NCBI RefSeq assembly: GCF_020075545.1
Contig: NZ_JAIQZK010000002.1
Span: 310,001-374,000, forward strand
DNA: 64,000 nucleotides
DNA from: Nocardioides sp. TRM66260-LWL
GTDB taxonomy: Bacteria > Actinomycetota > Actinomycetes > Propionibacteriales > Nocardioidaceae
Direction of reading: 5' to 3'
Position numbers and translations under genes: made by a program. This document shows positions 33,598 through 40,743 of the stretch, in pieces (within the stretch, counting starts at the first letter, position 1; each line of letters starts with the position of its first letter). Below the pieces are notes generated by a model. It was not told where the DNA came from. It saw nothing but the letters and a program-made list of their open reading frames with translations, and searched no databases.

Positions 33598-34887
33598 ATG
33601 TCCCCCCTGCTCTCCCGCACCCGCACCCCCGCGCACGCCACGTCCGCCGTCACGTGCTGCCCCGAGGGCGCGGCCCTGGCCTCGAGCCGTCGCGGCTTCC
33701 TCCAGGGCGCCGCGCTGGTCGGCACGACGATCGCGGTCGGCTCGAGCGTCGTGACCTTCGCCGGCTCCGCGGCCGCGGCCACCGCCGGCTCCCCCGTCGT
33801 GGTCGTGCTCTCGCTGCGCGGCGCCGCCGACGGCCTCTCGCTCGTCGTGCCGCATGCCGACCCCGCCTACTACGCGGCGCGCCCGACCCTGGCCGTCCCG
33901 AAGGCGAGCCTGCTGGCGCAGGACGCGATGTTCGGCCTGCACCCCGCGCTGGCCCCGCTGCTGCCGCTGTGGAACGCCGGCCGCCTCGCCGCCGTGCACG
34001 CGACCGGGCTGCCGGTGGCCAACCGCAGCCACTTCGCCGCGATGGAGGCGCTCGAGGACGCCGACCCGGGCAGCTCCGAGCGCGTCGGCTGGCTCAACCG
34101 GATGATCGGCGTCGCCGGGGGCACCGACCCGATGCTCGGGCTCGCGATCGGCTCGCTGACGCCGACCTCGCTGGCCGGTCCGGCCGCCGGGCTGACGCTC
34201 ACCTCCCTCGAGGAGTCGCTGGCCGCCGACCCCTCGTACCGCAGCGGCCCCCGCCGCACCTCGCTCGACACGATGTGGGCCGGCCAGTCCGGCCCGATGG
34301 CCCAGGGCATGCGCTCGGCCCTCGCGACGACCACCCCGCTGGCCACGGCCCTCGCCCAGCCCGACACCAGCGCGTCGTACGGCACCGGCCCGCAGGGGCT
34401 CGGCCGGGCGCTCGCCACGGTGGCCCGGACGATCAAGTCCGGCGTCGGGCTCTCGGCGGTGACCGTCGACCACGGGGACTGGGACATGCACGCCGACCTC
34501 GGCACGCCCGCCGCCGGACGGCTGCGCACCAATGCCACCGAGCTCGCCACCGCGCTCGCGGCGTTCTTCGCCGACCTCGGCCCGGCGGCCGACCGGGTGA
34601 CCCTGGTGACGATCAGCGAGTTCGGCCGACGCGTGGCCGAGAACGCCAACGCCGGCGCCGACCACGGCTGGGGCAACGTCATGCTGCTGGCCGGCGCGGG
34701 CGTGAAGGGCGGCCGGTACTACGGCCGGTGGCCCGGCCTGACGAACAGCCTGGACGCCGACCTGCCGGTCACCACCGACTACCGGTCGGTGCTCGCGGAG
34801 GTCGTCGCGACCCGCACCACCGCATCGACCGCCACCGTGTTCCCCGGCTTCGCCCCCGAGACGATCGGCGTGATGAGCCGGGTCTGA
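33598..34887 (+). CDS. DUF1501 family protein with Tat signal, copy 2
   Basis: A 429-aa paralogue of the protein at 30659. Tat motif SRRGFLQ at residues 30-36, hydrophobic stretch, then the DUF1501 core with VVVVLSLRGAADGLSLVVPH, NRSHFAAMEALEDAD, VDHGDWDMHADLG, TISEFGRRVAENA and DHGWGNVMLLAGAGVKGGRY. The last ~60 residues are nearly identical to copy 1 (DYRSVLAEVVATRTTASTAT is shared exactly), suggesting functional constraint or gene conversion. Ribosome site GAGGAG before ATG. The double-hairpin repeat lies 75 bases downstream. Confidence 0.87.
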   Translation: MSPLLSRTRTPAHATSAVTCCPEGAALASSRRGFLQGAALVGTTIAVGSSVVTFAGSAAAATAGSPVVVVLSLRGAADGLSLVVPHADPAYYAARPTLAVPKASLLAQDAMFGLHPALAPLLPLWNAGRLAAVHATGLPVANRSHFAAMEALEDADPGSSERVGWLNRMIGVAGGTDPMLGLAIGSLTPTSLAGPAAGLTLTSLEESLAADPSYRSGPRRTSLDTMWAGQSGPMAQGMRSALATTTPLATALAQPDTSASYGTGPQGLGRALATVARTIKSGVGLSAVTVDHGDWDMHADLGTPAAGRLRTNATELATALAAFFADLGPAADRVTLVTISEFGRRVAENANAGADHGWGNVMLLAGAGVKGGRYYGRWPGLTNSLDADLPVTTDYRSVLAEVVATRTTASTATVFPGFAPETIGVMSRV

Positions 34888-34962
34888 GCGGACGCCGGGC
34901 CGGGGTCGAGCCAGCCCGCGTCACGTCGTCCGGCGTCACATCCGCCCCAGGCGTCACGACTG

Positions 34963-35037
34963 GTCAGGGGAAACTGGACGTTGTCAGGGGAAACTTCACC
35001 TGACAACGTCCGGATTCCCCGGATATCCGGGGAATCC
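34963..35037. repeat. Second copy of the double-hairpin element
   Basis: A 13-base direct repeat GTCAGGGGAAACT (34963-34975 and 34983-34995) leads into a perfect 13-base stem GGACGTTGTCAGG (34976-34988) paired with 34999-35011, loop of 10. Directly adjacent is a perfect 26-base palindrome (35012-35037) with centre CCCCGGATATCCGGGG, the same core as at 14848. It lies between convergent genes and probably terminates both; the flanking bases after both palindromes also match (TGCGCT). Confidence 0.8.
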
Positions 35038-35053
35038 TGCGCTCCGCGCGACG

Positions 35054-35611
35054 TCAGCCCTCTCCGGGCTCGGCAGGCCCAGCAGACCCAGCAGGCTCCC
35101 CGGGCTCCGCAGGCCGGGCGACCAGCTCGGAGGGGACGGCGCGGCCGGCGTCGGTGAGCGCCCAGACGCCGGGGCGCGGGGCGAGGAGCAGGCCGTCGTC
35201 GGCGAGGTCCTTGCGGGCCCAGCGCAGCGCGGTGCGCCACCGCGGCTCGCCCTGCGGCCCGAGCTCGCGGTCGCCGGGCAGCAGGACGGCGGCCATCCGC
35301 TCCTCGACGCGGTCGATCACCGCGGCGGCGTCGTCCTCGCCGTCGGCGTCCTGCAGCACGCCGAGGATCCACGGCTTGAAGTCGTCCTGATGGGTCCGCA
35401 GCCGGGGCCGGGCGGGCGCCGGCGGGGCGCCCGGGGTGCGGGCCGCGGCCCGGGTGGTGGTGCGCGAGCGCGTGACCGGGCTGGCCTTGGCCCGCGGGGT
35501 CCGGGCCCGGGCGGCCGCCGGGGCGACCTCCTCCGGCGGGGGCTTCGGCATGCCGTGCACGCAGGTGCTCAGGGGCAGGTCGCACAGGTCGCAGTAGTCG
35601 CCGCCGCTCAC
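35054..35611 (-). CDS. Zinc-finger plus Mrr_N-like winged-helix protein
   Basis: A 185-aa protein. The N-terminus YCDLCDLPLSTCVHG provides a Cys-rich zinc-binding knuckle (CxxC...C-x-H); a basic Pro/Ala/Arg linker (about residues 22-75) follows; residues ~78-160 (FKPWILGVLQDADGEDDAAA, RWRTALRWARKDLADDGLL, PGVWALTDAGR) match the winged-helix N-terminal domain of Mrr-type restriction enzymes, which reads DNA. No nuclease domain is present. GTG 35611 is chosen because the Cys cluster starts there. Likely DNA-binding; role unknown. Confidence 0.6.
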   Translation of the reverse strand: MSGGDYCDLCDLPLSTCVHGMPKPPPEEVAPAAARARTPRAKASPVTRSRTTTRAAARTPGAPPAPARPRLRTHQDDFKPWILGVLQDADGEDDAAAVIDRVEERMAAVLLPGDRELGPQGEPRWRTALRWARKDLADDGLLLAPRPGVWALTDAGRAVPSELVARPAEPGEPAGSAGPAEPGEG

Positions 35612-35621
35612 GGACCCGAGG

Positions 35622-36842
35622 CTAGCCCGGCCGCTGACCGGCGCCCACCGGCGGGGTCGGCTCCAGCAGGACGAGCACCTCCGCATGGGCGGTCTGGGGG
35701 AACAGGTCGACCACCTGCGCCCGCACCGGCCGGTACCCCCGAGGCCCCCCGGCCCCGGCGGAGGGTCCGCCCAGCGCGGTCAGGTCGCGGGCCAGCGAGG
35801 CCGGCGAGCAGCTGGAGTAGAGGATCGCGCCGGGCCGCTCGGCCCGCAGCCGCGCGCAGAGCCCCTCGCCGAGCCCGCGTCGCGGCGGGTTGACGACGAC
35901 GAGGTCCCAGGGGCCGGGCCCGTCGGGACCCTGGCGCTCGTCACCCACACCGCCGCCCCAGGGCTCGGCCACGGCGTCGCCGACGGCGAAGGTGGCCGCC
36001 AGCCCCGCCTCGGCGGCGCTGCGCCGCGCCGCCCGCACGGCGTCGGCGGAGATCTCCAGGCCGTGCACGCGTCGGCCCGGTGCGGCCAGGTGCAGGGCGA
36101 ACCCGCCGACCCCGCAGTAGAGGTCGAGGACGGAGCGGGGCGCGAGGTGGTCGGTCCAGGCGCGCGCCGTGGCGTAGAGCCGGGCGGCCATCGCCGTGTT
36201 CGTCTGGAAGAAGCCCTGCGGCCGCAGGTGCAGGGTGAGGGCGCCGAGTCGCATCGGCAGGGTCTCCTGGGCGGTCAGCACGATCTCCTCCGGCCCCTCG
36301 AGCACCGCCTTGTGCTCGGGCTGGAGGTTCACCGACAGCACCGCCACCGGCAGCCGCCCGGTGAGCCAGTCGAGCTGCTTGCGCACCCGCGGCAGCCCCT
36401 CGGTGGAGCGCAGCACGAGCCGCACCATCAGCGCGCCGTCGGGGCTGACGGTGACGATCAGGTGCTTGAGCTCGCCCCGGCGGGCGGCGACGTCGTAGGG
36501 CGTGAGCCGGGCGCGGGTGACGAGCTCGGCGAGGACCGGCAGCGCGGCCCGCAGCGCCGGCTCGTGCAGGCCGCAGTCGCGCAGGTCGACGCCGCGCAGC
36601 CCGGCGTCCAGGATGCCGAGCGTGGGCTGCTCGAGCGTGCCGCCCACGACCATCTTGGCCTTGTTGCGGAACCCCGACGAGGGCCCGCTCGCCGCCGGCT
36701 CCCAGCGCACGTCTCCGGCGCCCGGCACCCCGTCGAGCGTCGCGCGGACGGCGGCCTCGAGGTCGTCGAGCTGGCGCGGGTAGGGCGTGCCCAGCCAGGT
36801 GCACGAGCGGCAGCGGTCGGCGTCGAGATGCCGGCACCGCAG
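35622..36842 (-). CDS. rlmC: 23S rRNA (uracil-5)-methyltransferase RlmC, apparent CTG start
   Basis: A 406-aa RNA m5U methyltransferase of the RlmC/RumB type. FRNKAKMVVGG, RLTPYDVAARRGELKHLIV, RPQGFFQTNTAMA, LDLYCGVGGFALHLA, VVNPPRRG and the catalytic Cys in ILYSSCSPASLA are all present. It would methylate U747 of 23S rRNA using SAM. The [4Fe-4S] cysteines C3, C11, C14 and C90 are intact only if translation begins at CTG 36842 (MRCRHLDADRCRSC), which aligns exactly with the E. coli start. No ATG, GTG or TTG lies between the in-frame stop of the upstream gene and this point; the first standard start (GTG 36728) would delete three cluster ligands. Another CTG at 36893 is an alternative. Confidence 0.85.
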   Translation of the reverse strand: MRCRHLDADRCRSCTWLGTPYPRQLDDLEAAVRATLDGVPGAGDVRWEPAASGPSSGFRNKAKMVVGGTLEQPTLGILDAGLRGVDLRDCGLHEPALRAALPVLAELVTRARLTPYDVAARRGELKHLIVTVSPDGALMVRLVLRSTEGLPRVRKQLDWLTGRLPVAVLSVNLQPEHKAVLEGPEEIVLTAQETLPMRLGALTLHLRPQGFFQTNTAMAARLYATARAWTDHLAPRSVLDLYCGVGGFALHLAAPGRRVHGLEISADAVRAARRSAAEAGLAATFAVGDAVAEPWGGGVGDERQGPDGPGPWDLVVVNPPRRGLGEGLCARLRAERPGAILYSSCSPASLARDLTALGGPSAGAGGPRGYRPVRAQVVDLFPQTAHAEVLVLLEPTPPVGAGQRPG

Positions 36843-36896
36843 CGCGTCCGGCGTGCCGGGCAGCGGGGCGAGCGACGTGGCGGGCTCGGCCAGGGC

Positions 36897-37952
36897 TCAG
36901 CCCACCGGGGCGACGGCCAGCAGCTCGCGCACCCGCGGGGCGACCTCGCGTCCGTACAGCTCGATCGCGCGGCACAGCCGCTCGTGCGGCATCGGGCCGT
37001 TGGAGTACTTCAGGTCGAAGCGGGAGAGCCCGAGGGTGCGGACGGTCTCGGCGATGCGCCGCGCGACGGTCTCCGGGGAGCCGACGAACACCGCGCCGTG
37101 CTCGGCCTCGGCCTCGAACTGCTCGCGGGTCGTGGGGCCCCAGCCGCGCTCGCGGCCGATGCGGTCACGGTTGGCCTTGAAGTGCGGGAAGAGCAGCTCG
37201 CGGGCCTCCTCGTCGGTGTCGGCGACGAAGCCCGGCGCGTGCACGCCGACCGGCAGCGTCGGCGCGCCGAACTCGCGCAGCGCGCGGTGGTAGAGGTCGA
37301 CGTACGGCACGAACCGCGCCGGGTCGCCGCCGATGACGGCCAGCTTGAGCGCGAACCGGTAGTGGGCCGCGCGCACCACCGACTCGGGGGACCCGCCGAC
37401 GCCGACCCAGGCGGTGACGGTGCCGCGCTGGGTCTTCGGGTGCACCTCGGCGTCGACCAGCGGCCGCCGGACGCTGCCCTCCCAGCTGACCGGGCCCTCG
37501 CCGCGCAGGCGGGCGAAGAGGTCGAGCTTCTCGGAGAAGAGCACCTCGTAGTCGTCGAGGTCGAAGCCGAAGAGCGGGAAGGACTCGGTGAACGAGCCGC
37601 GGCCCAGCGTCACCTCGGCGCGGCCGCCGGAGACGGCGTCCAGCGTCGCCGCCTTCTCGTAGACCCGCACGGGGTCGTCGGAGCTGAGCACGGTGACGGC
37701 CGTGCCCAGCAGGATCCGCTCGGTGCGCGCCGCGATGGCCGCCAGGACGATCTCGGGCGAGGAGACCGCGTAGTCGTCGCGGTGGTGCTCGCCGACGTTG
37801 AAGGCGTCGACCCCGCAGGCGTCGGCCAGCACGCCCTGCTCGACCACCTCGCGGATGACCTCCGCGGGGTGACGGGGCGTGCCGGCGGCGTCGAGGGTGA
37901 CGTCGCCGAAGGTGTCGAGCCCGAGCTCGGGACGATCGGGGGTGCCGCTCAT
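36897..37952 (-). CDS. LLM-class (luciferase-family) flavin-dependent oxidoreductase
   Basis: A 351-aa TIM-barrel monooxygenase-like protein: GLDTFGDV at the start, AFNVGEHHRDDYAVSSPEIVLAAIAART, LGTAVTVLSSDDPVRVYEKAATLDAVSGGRAE and the C-terminal GSPETVARRI. This is the bacterial luciferase-like family using FMNH2 (or F420H2 in actinobacteria); the substrate is unknown. Its stop is 54 bases before the CTG start of rlmC, in the same direction, so they may be co-transcribed. Confidence 0.85.
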   Translation of the reverse strand: MSGTPDRPELGLDTFGDVTLDAAGTPRHPAEVIREVVEQGVLADACGVDAFNVGEHHRDDYAVSSPEIVLAAIAARTERILLGTAVTVLSSDDPVRVYEKAATLDAVSGGRAEVTLGRGSFTESFPLFGFDLDDYEVLFSEKLDLFARLRGEGPVSWEGSVRRPLVDAEVHPKTQRGTVTAWVGVGGSPESVVRAAHYRFALKLAVIGGDPARFVPYVDLYHRALREFGAPTLPVGVHAPGFVADTDEEARELLFPHFKANRDRIGRERGWGPTTREQFEAEAEHGAVFVGSPETVARRIAETVRTLGLSRFDLKYSNGPMPHERLCRAIELYGREVAPRVRELLAVAPVG

Positions 37953-38060
37953 GCCTCCAGGCTGCCAGAGGCGGCCGACGCACGCCCGTCCGCGGGGGCC
38001 CGAGGCCGTCCCGCGCATGAGAGGGTGGCGGCTCCAACCCCGTCTCGGAGGAGCTGATCC

Positions 38061-38630
38061 ATGCGCACCCTGCGCCGTCCCGCCCGCCTCGCGACCGGTC
38101 TCGCCGCCGTCGCCGCCCTGGCCGTGCCCGCCGTCCTCGCCGGCTCGGCGCAGGCCGCCACCCGCACCGTCGTCACCGTCACCGACGCGAAGAGCGACGT
38201 CCAGAACGAGAAGCCGATGACGACCGCGCAGAAGCGCTCCATCGACCTCACCAGCCTCAAGGCCACCCAGCGAGGCGCCGGCACCCGTCTCGACGTCTCG
38301 GTGCGCACGGTCACGGGCGCCGCGTCGAGCAAGGCGTTCTACTCGATCGGCTTCACCCTCGACACCCCCGGCAGCCACACGGTGCAGCTCGTGCTGCCGT
38401 ACAAGCGCGTCGTCGTGATCTCCGGCGGCAAGACCCGTTCGTGCTCCGGCGCGACCGCGACGCGCTCGGCCAACGTCTACTCCTTCTCCGTGCCGTCGTC
38501 CTGCCTGGTGGGCAGCACCGCGCGCGACGTGCGGGTCGCCGGCATCTCCGGCTACCTCAGCTCGGCGGGCGAGGTGCGCGGCGTCGACTTCACCTCGCCG
38601 ACCACCGACGCGGTGCGGCTGCGCCGCTGA
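38061..38630 (+). CDS. Secreted hypothetical protein
   Basis: A 189-aa protein with a Sec signal peptide (MRTLRRPARLATGLAAVAAL... cleavage likely after AQA, near residue 32). The mature part is beta-rich, basic, with two Cys (KTRSCSGA and VPSSCLVG) that could form a disulfide. No family recognised. GGAGG precedes the ATG. A strong hairpin follows directly. Confidence 0.65.
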   Translation: MRTLRRPARLATGLAAVAALAVPAVLAGSAQAATRTVVTVTDAKSDVQNEKPMTTAQKRSIDLTSLKATQRGAGTRLDVSVRTVTGAASSKAFYSIGFTLDTPGSHTVQLVLPYKRVVVISGGKTRSCSGATATRSANVYSFSVPSSCLVGSTARDVRVAGISGYLSSAGEVRGVDFTSPTTDAVRLRR

Positions 38631-38646
38631 CGGTCGGCCACGAACG

Positions 38647-38684
38647 ACGACGGCCCGGTCCCCGCGAGGGGGCCGGGCCGTCGT
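38647..38684. terminator. Terminator-like hairpin
   Basis: Stem of about 16 bases ACGACGGCCCGGTCCC with its complement (one G.T wobble), short loop, between the convergent secreted-protein gene and the calcium-binding-repeat gene. It is followed by TGTTGTGCTGTG on the plus strand. Confidence 0.75.
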
Positions 38685-38725
38685 GTTGTGCTGTGTCGAA
38701 CGGGGTCGAGCGGGAGCGCGCAGGC

Positions 38726-39763
38726 TCAGGCGCCCGGCCCGGCGGGCGCGGACGGGCCGGACGGCGCGGCGGCCGGCCGGTAGAGCTCGATCTCGCGCAC
38801 CGAGCCGTCACGGGCGATCTTCACCTCGGCCACGAGCGTGCCGGGCAGGAGGTCGGCGGTGGTGCCGTCGGACTCGTCGCGCCCGTCGTGGCCCTCCCCG
38901 GCGCCGTGGTCGTCGCCCTCGTCGCCGGCGTCGCCCCCGTCGTCGCCGCCGCGACCGGTCGGCGCGGACGCGACCCGCCGGTCGTCACGACCGCCGTGGC
39001 GACCGTGCTCGCGGGCCTCGTCGCCGGCGCCCTCGAAGCCGATCTCGGTGGCGGCGGTGACGACGTAGGTCAGCTGGCCGCCCTCGCCGTCGAGCACCAG
39101 CGTGCCGGTGGCGGCGTCGAACGAGGCGATCGTGCCGAGGTAGTCGCCGTGGTCCTCGTCGTCCTCGCCGTCGCCGTCGCGGTCGACGACGCAGCGGTCG
39201 CTCGGGCTGTCGTCGAGGTCCTCGTTGGCCACCCGGTGTCCACGGCTGATCTCCTCCCCGTCGGGCACGCCGTCGCGGTCGGAGTCGGCGTTGCCGGCCC
39301 GCGTGCCCAGGTCGTTCTCGTCCTCGTCGTCGACGTGGTCGCCGTCGCGGTCGTCGTCGTCGGCGACGCAGGTCTCGAGCGCGTCGTCCTCGTCCTCGTT
39401 GTCGACGCCGTCGCGGTCGGCGTCCTCGTCGCCGTCCTTGACGCCGTCGCGGTCGGTGTCGGCGCGCCGCGGGTCGGTGGTGCGGCTGCGGTCCTTGACC
39501 TCGTCGCCGTCGTCCATGCCGTCGTTATCGGTGTCCTCGTCGCGCGGGTCGAGCCGGTGGGCACGCTCGTAGCGGTCGGTGAGGCCGTCGTGGTCGGTGT
39601 CGCGGGCGGCGCGGTGCGCCACCCCGGTCCCGGTGCTGCTGCCCTGGGGCGACGCCTGCGCGGGCAGGCTCGTGGTGAGGGCGCCGACGACGGCGGCCGT
39701 GGCGAGCACGGCCAGCCGGCGGCGTCCGCGCGAGCGGCCGGCGCGCGTGGTCCGGTGGTTCAT
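38726..39763 (-). CDS. Secreted acidic protein with calcium-binding (thrombospondin type 3-like) repeats
   Basis: A 345-aa protein with a signal peptide (basic RGRRRLAVLATAAVVGALTTSLPAQA, about residues 13-39). Residues ~55-215 contain repeated DxDxDGxxD loops (DTDHDGLTD, DTDNDGMDD, DTDRDGVKD, DADRDGVDN, DSDRDGVPD), which bind Ca2+ in type 3 repeats. The second half is beta-rich (ASFDAATGTLVLDGEGG) followed by a His/Gly/Asp-rich low-complexity stretch. Divergent from the matrixin-like metalloprotease gene at 39910, so it might be its substrate or partner; that is inference. Start chosen by a GAGGGAG site before ATG 39763. Confidence 0.78.
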   Translation of the reverse strand: MNHRTTRAGRSRGRRRLAVLATAAVVGALTTSLPAQASPQGSSTGTGVAHRAARDTDHDGLTDRYERAHRLDPRDEDTDNDGMDDGDEVKDRSRTTDPRRADTDRDGVKDGDEDADRDGVDNEDEDDALETCVADDDDRDGDHVDDEDENDLGTRAGNADSDRDGVPDGEEISRGHRVANEDLDDSPSDRCVVDRDGDGEDDEDHGDYLGTIASFDAATGTLVLDGEGGQLTYVVTAATEIGFEGAGDEAREHGRHGGRDDRRVASAPTGRGGDDGGDAGDEGDDHGAGEGHDGRDESDGTTADLLPGTLVAEVKIARDGSVREIELYRPAAAPSGPSAPAGPGA

Positions 39764-39909
39764 GGGGGTCTCCCTCGCTGGTGCTGCGCCGACCGGAGTG
39801 GCCGGCGTCACGAGCATCGGCGCCGTGCGGCCGCGCCGGAGCCTGGATGAAGGCACTCTCACGCTCGCCGCCGACTGGTCTGGACCACCGCCCGTGCCAC
39901 ACTCGCCCC

Positions 39910-40668
39910 GTGAGCCCGACCGCCCGCGACCGTCGGCGTCGCGCCCTGGAGCGCGTCGGGCCGATCGTCGTCACGCTCGTGGCGGTCCTCGGACTCGTCG
40001 CCTTCGCGCCGGGCGCGGAGTTCGACGCCGCCCGCCGGCTCGTCGGCCTCGGTCCCGGCCGGCTGGGCGCGGCGCCCGACGTGCCGGACGCCGGGCGCTA
40101 CGCGTTCCTGACCGAGGTGAACGGCCAGCCCGTCGGCTACGACCCGTGCCGTCCGATCCGCTACGAGGTCAACCCCGCCGGCGCCCCCGACGGCTGGCCC
40201 GACCTCGTGGCCCGCAGCATCGCCACGATCGAGCAGGCCACGGGCCTGCGGTTCGAGGACGACGGCACCACCACCGACCGCGACTTCTTCCAGCGACGCA
40301 CGGCCGCGCTGGGTCGGCCCCTGCCGGTGCTGATCGGCTGGGCCGACGCGAGCGAGAACCGCGATCTCGACGGCGACGTCGCCGGGCTCGGCGGCAGCTC
40401 CCCGGGCGAGCCCAGCCCGCTGGGGCGCGTCCATTACGTCACCGGCAGCGTCCTGCTCGACCAGGACGCCTACGCGCGCCTGGCCGCGCGCCCGGACGGC
40501 GCGGTCGAGATGCAGGGCATCCTCACCCACGAGCTCGGGCACCTGGTCGGCCTCGACCACGTCGAGGACCCCCGCGAGCTGATGAACCCCTCCTACGTCG
40601 GCCAGCGCGGTCTCGGCCCCGGCGACCGCGCCGGTCTGGCCCGCCTCGGCGCGCTGCCCTGCGGCTAG
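39910..40668 (+). CDS. Matrixin-type zinc metalloprotease, membrane-anchored or secreted
   Basis: A 252-aa protein. A basic N-terminus and one hydrophobic segment (VGPIVVTLVAVLGLVAFAPG, about residues 16-35) form an uncleaved anchor or signal. The catalytic zinc motif HELGHLVGLDH is at residues 207-217 and the Met-turn is LMNPSY, typical of metzincins (M10/matrixin-like). The propeptide region is short; Cys80 and a Cys near the C-terminus could pair. GTG start. It faces the secreted calcium-repeat protein with 146 bases between starts. Confidence 0.85.
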   Translation: MSPTARDRRRRALERVGPIVVTLVAVLGLVAFAPGAEFDAARRLVGLGPGRLGAAPDVPDAGRYAFLTEVNGQPVGYDPCRPIRYEVNPAGAPDGWPDLVARSIATIEQATGLRFEDDGTTTDRDFFQRRTAALGRPLPVLIGWADASENRDLDGDVAGLGGSSPGEPSPLGRVHYVTGSVLLDQDAYARLAARPDGAVEMQGILTHELGHLVGLDHVEDPRELMNPSYVGQRGLGPGDRAGLARLGALPCG

Positions 40669-40743
40669 GCCGCCGACGGACTGCCCCGACCGCCACCCGC
40701 GCGGGTGGCACGCTCGCGGCGTCCGCGCGGTTGGCTGGCGACC

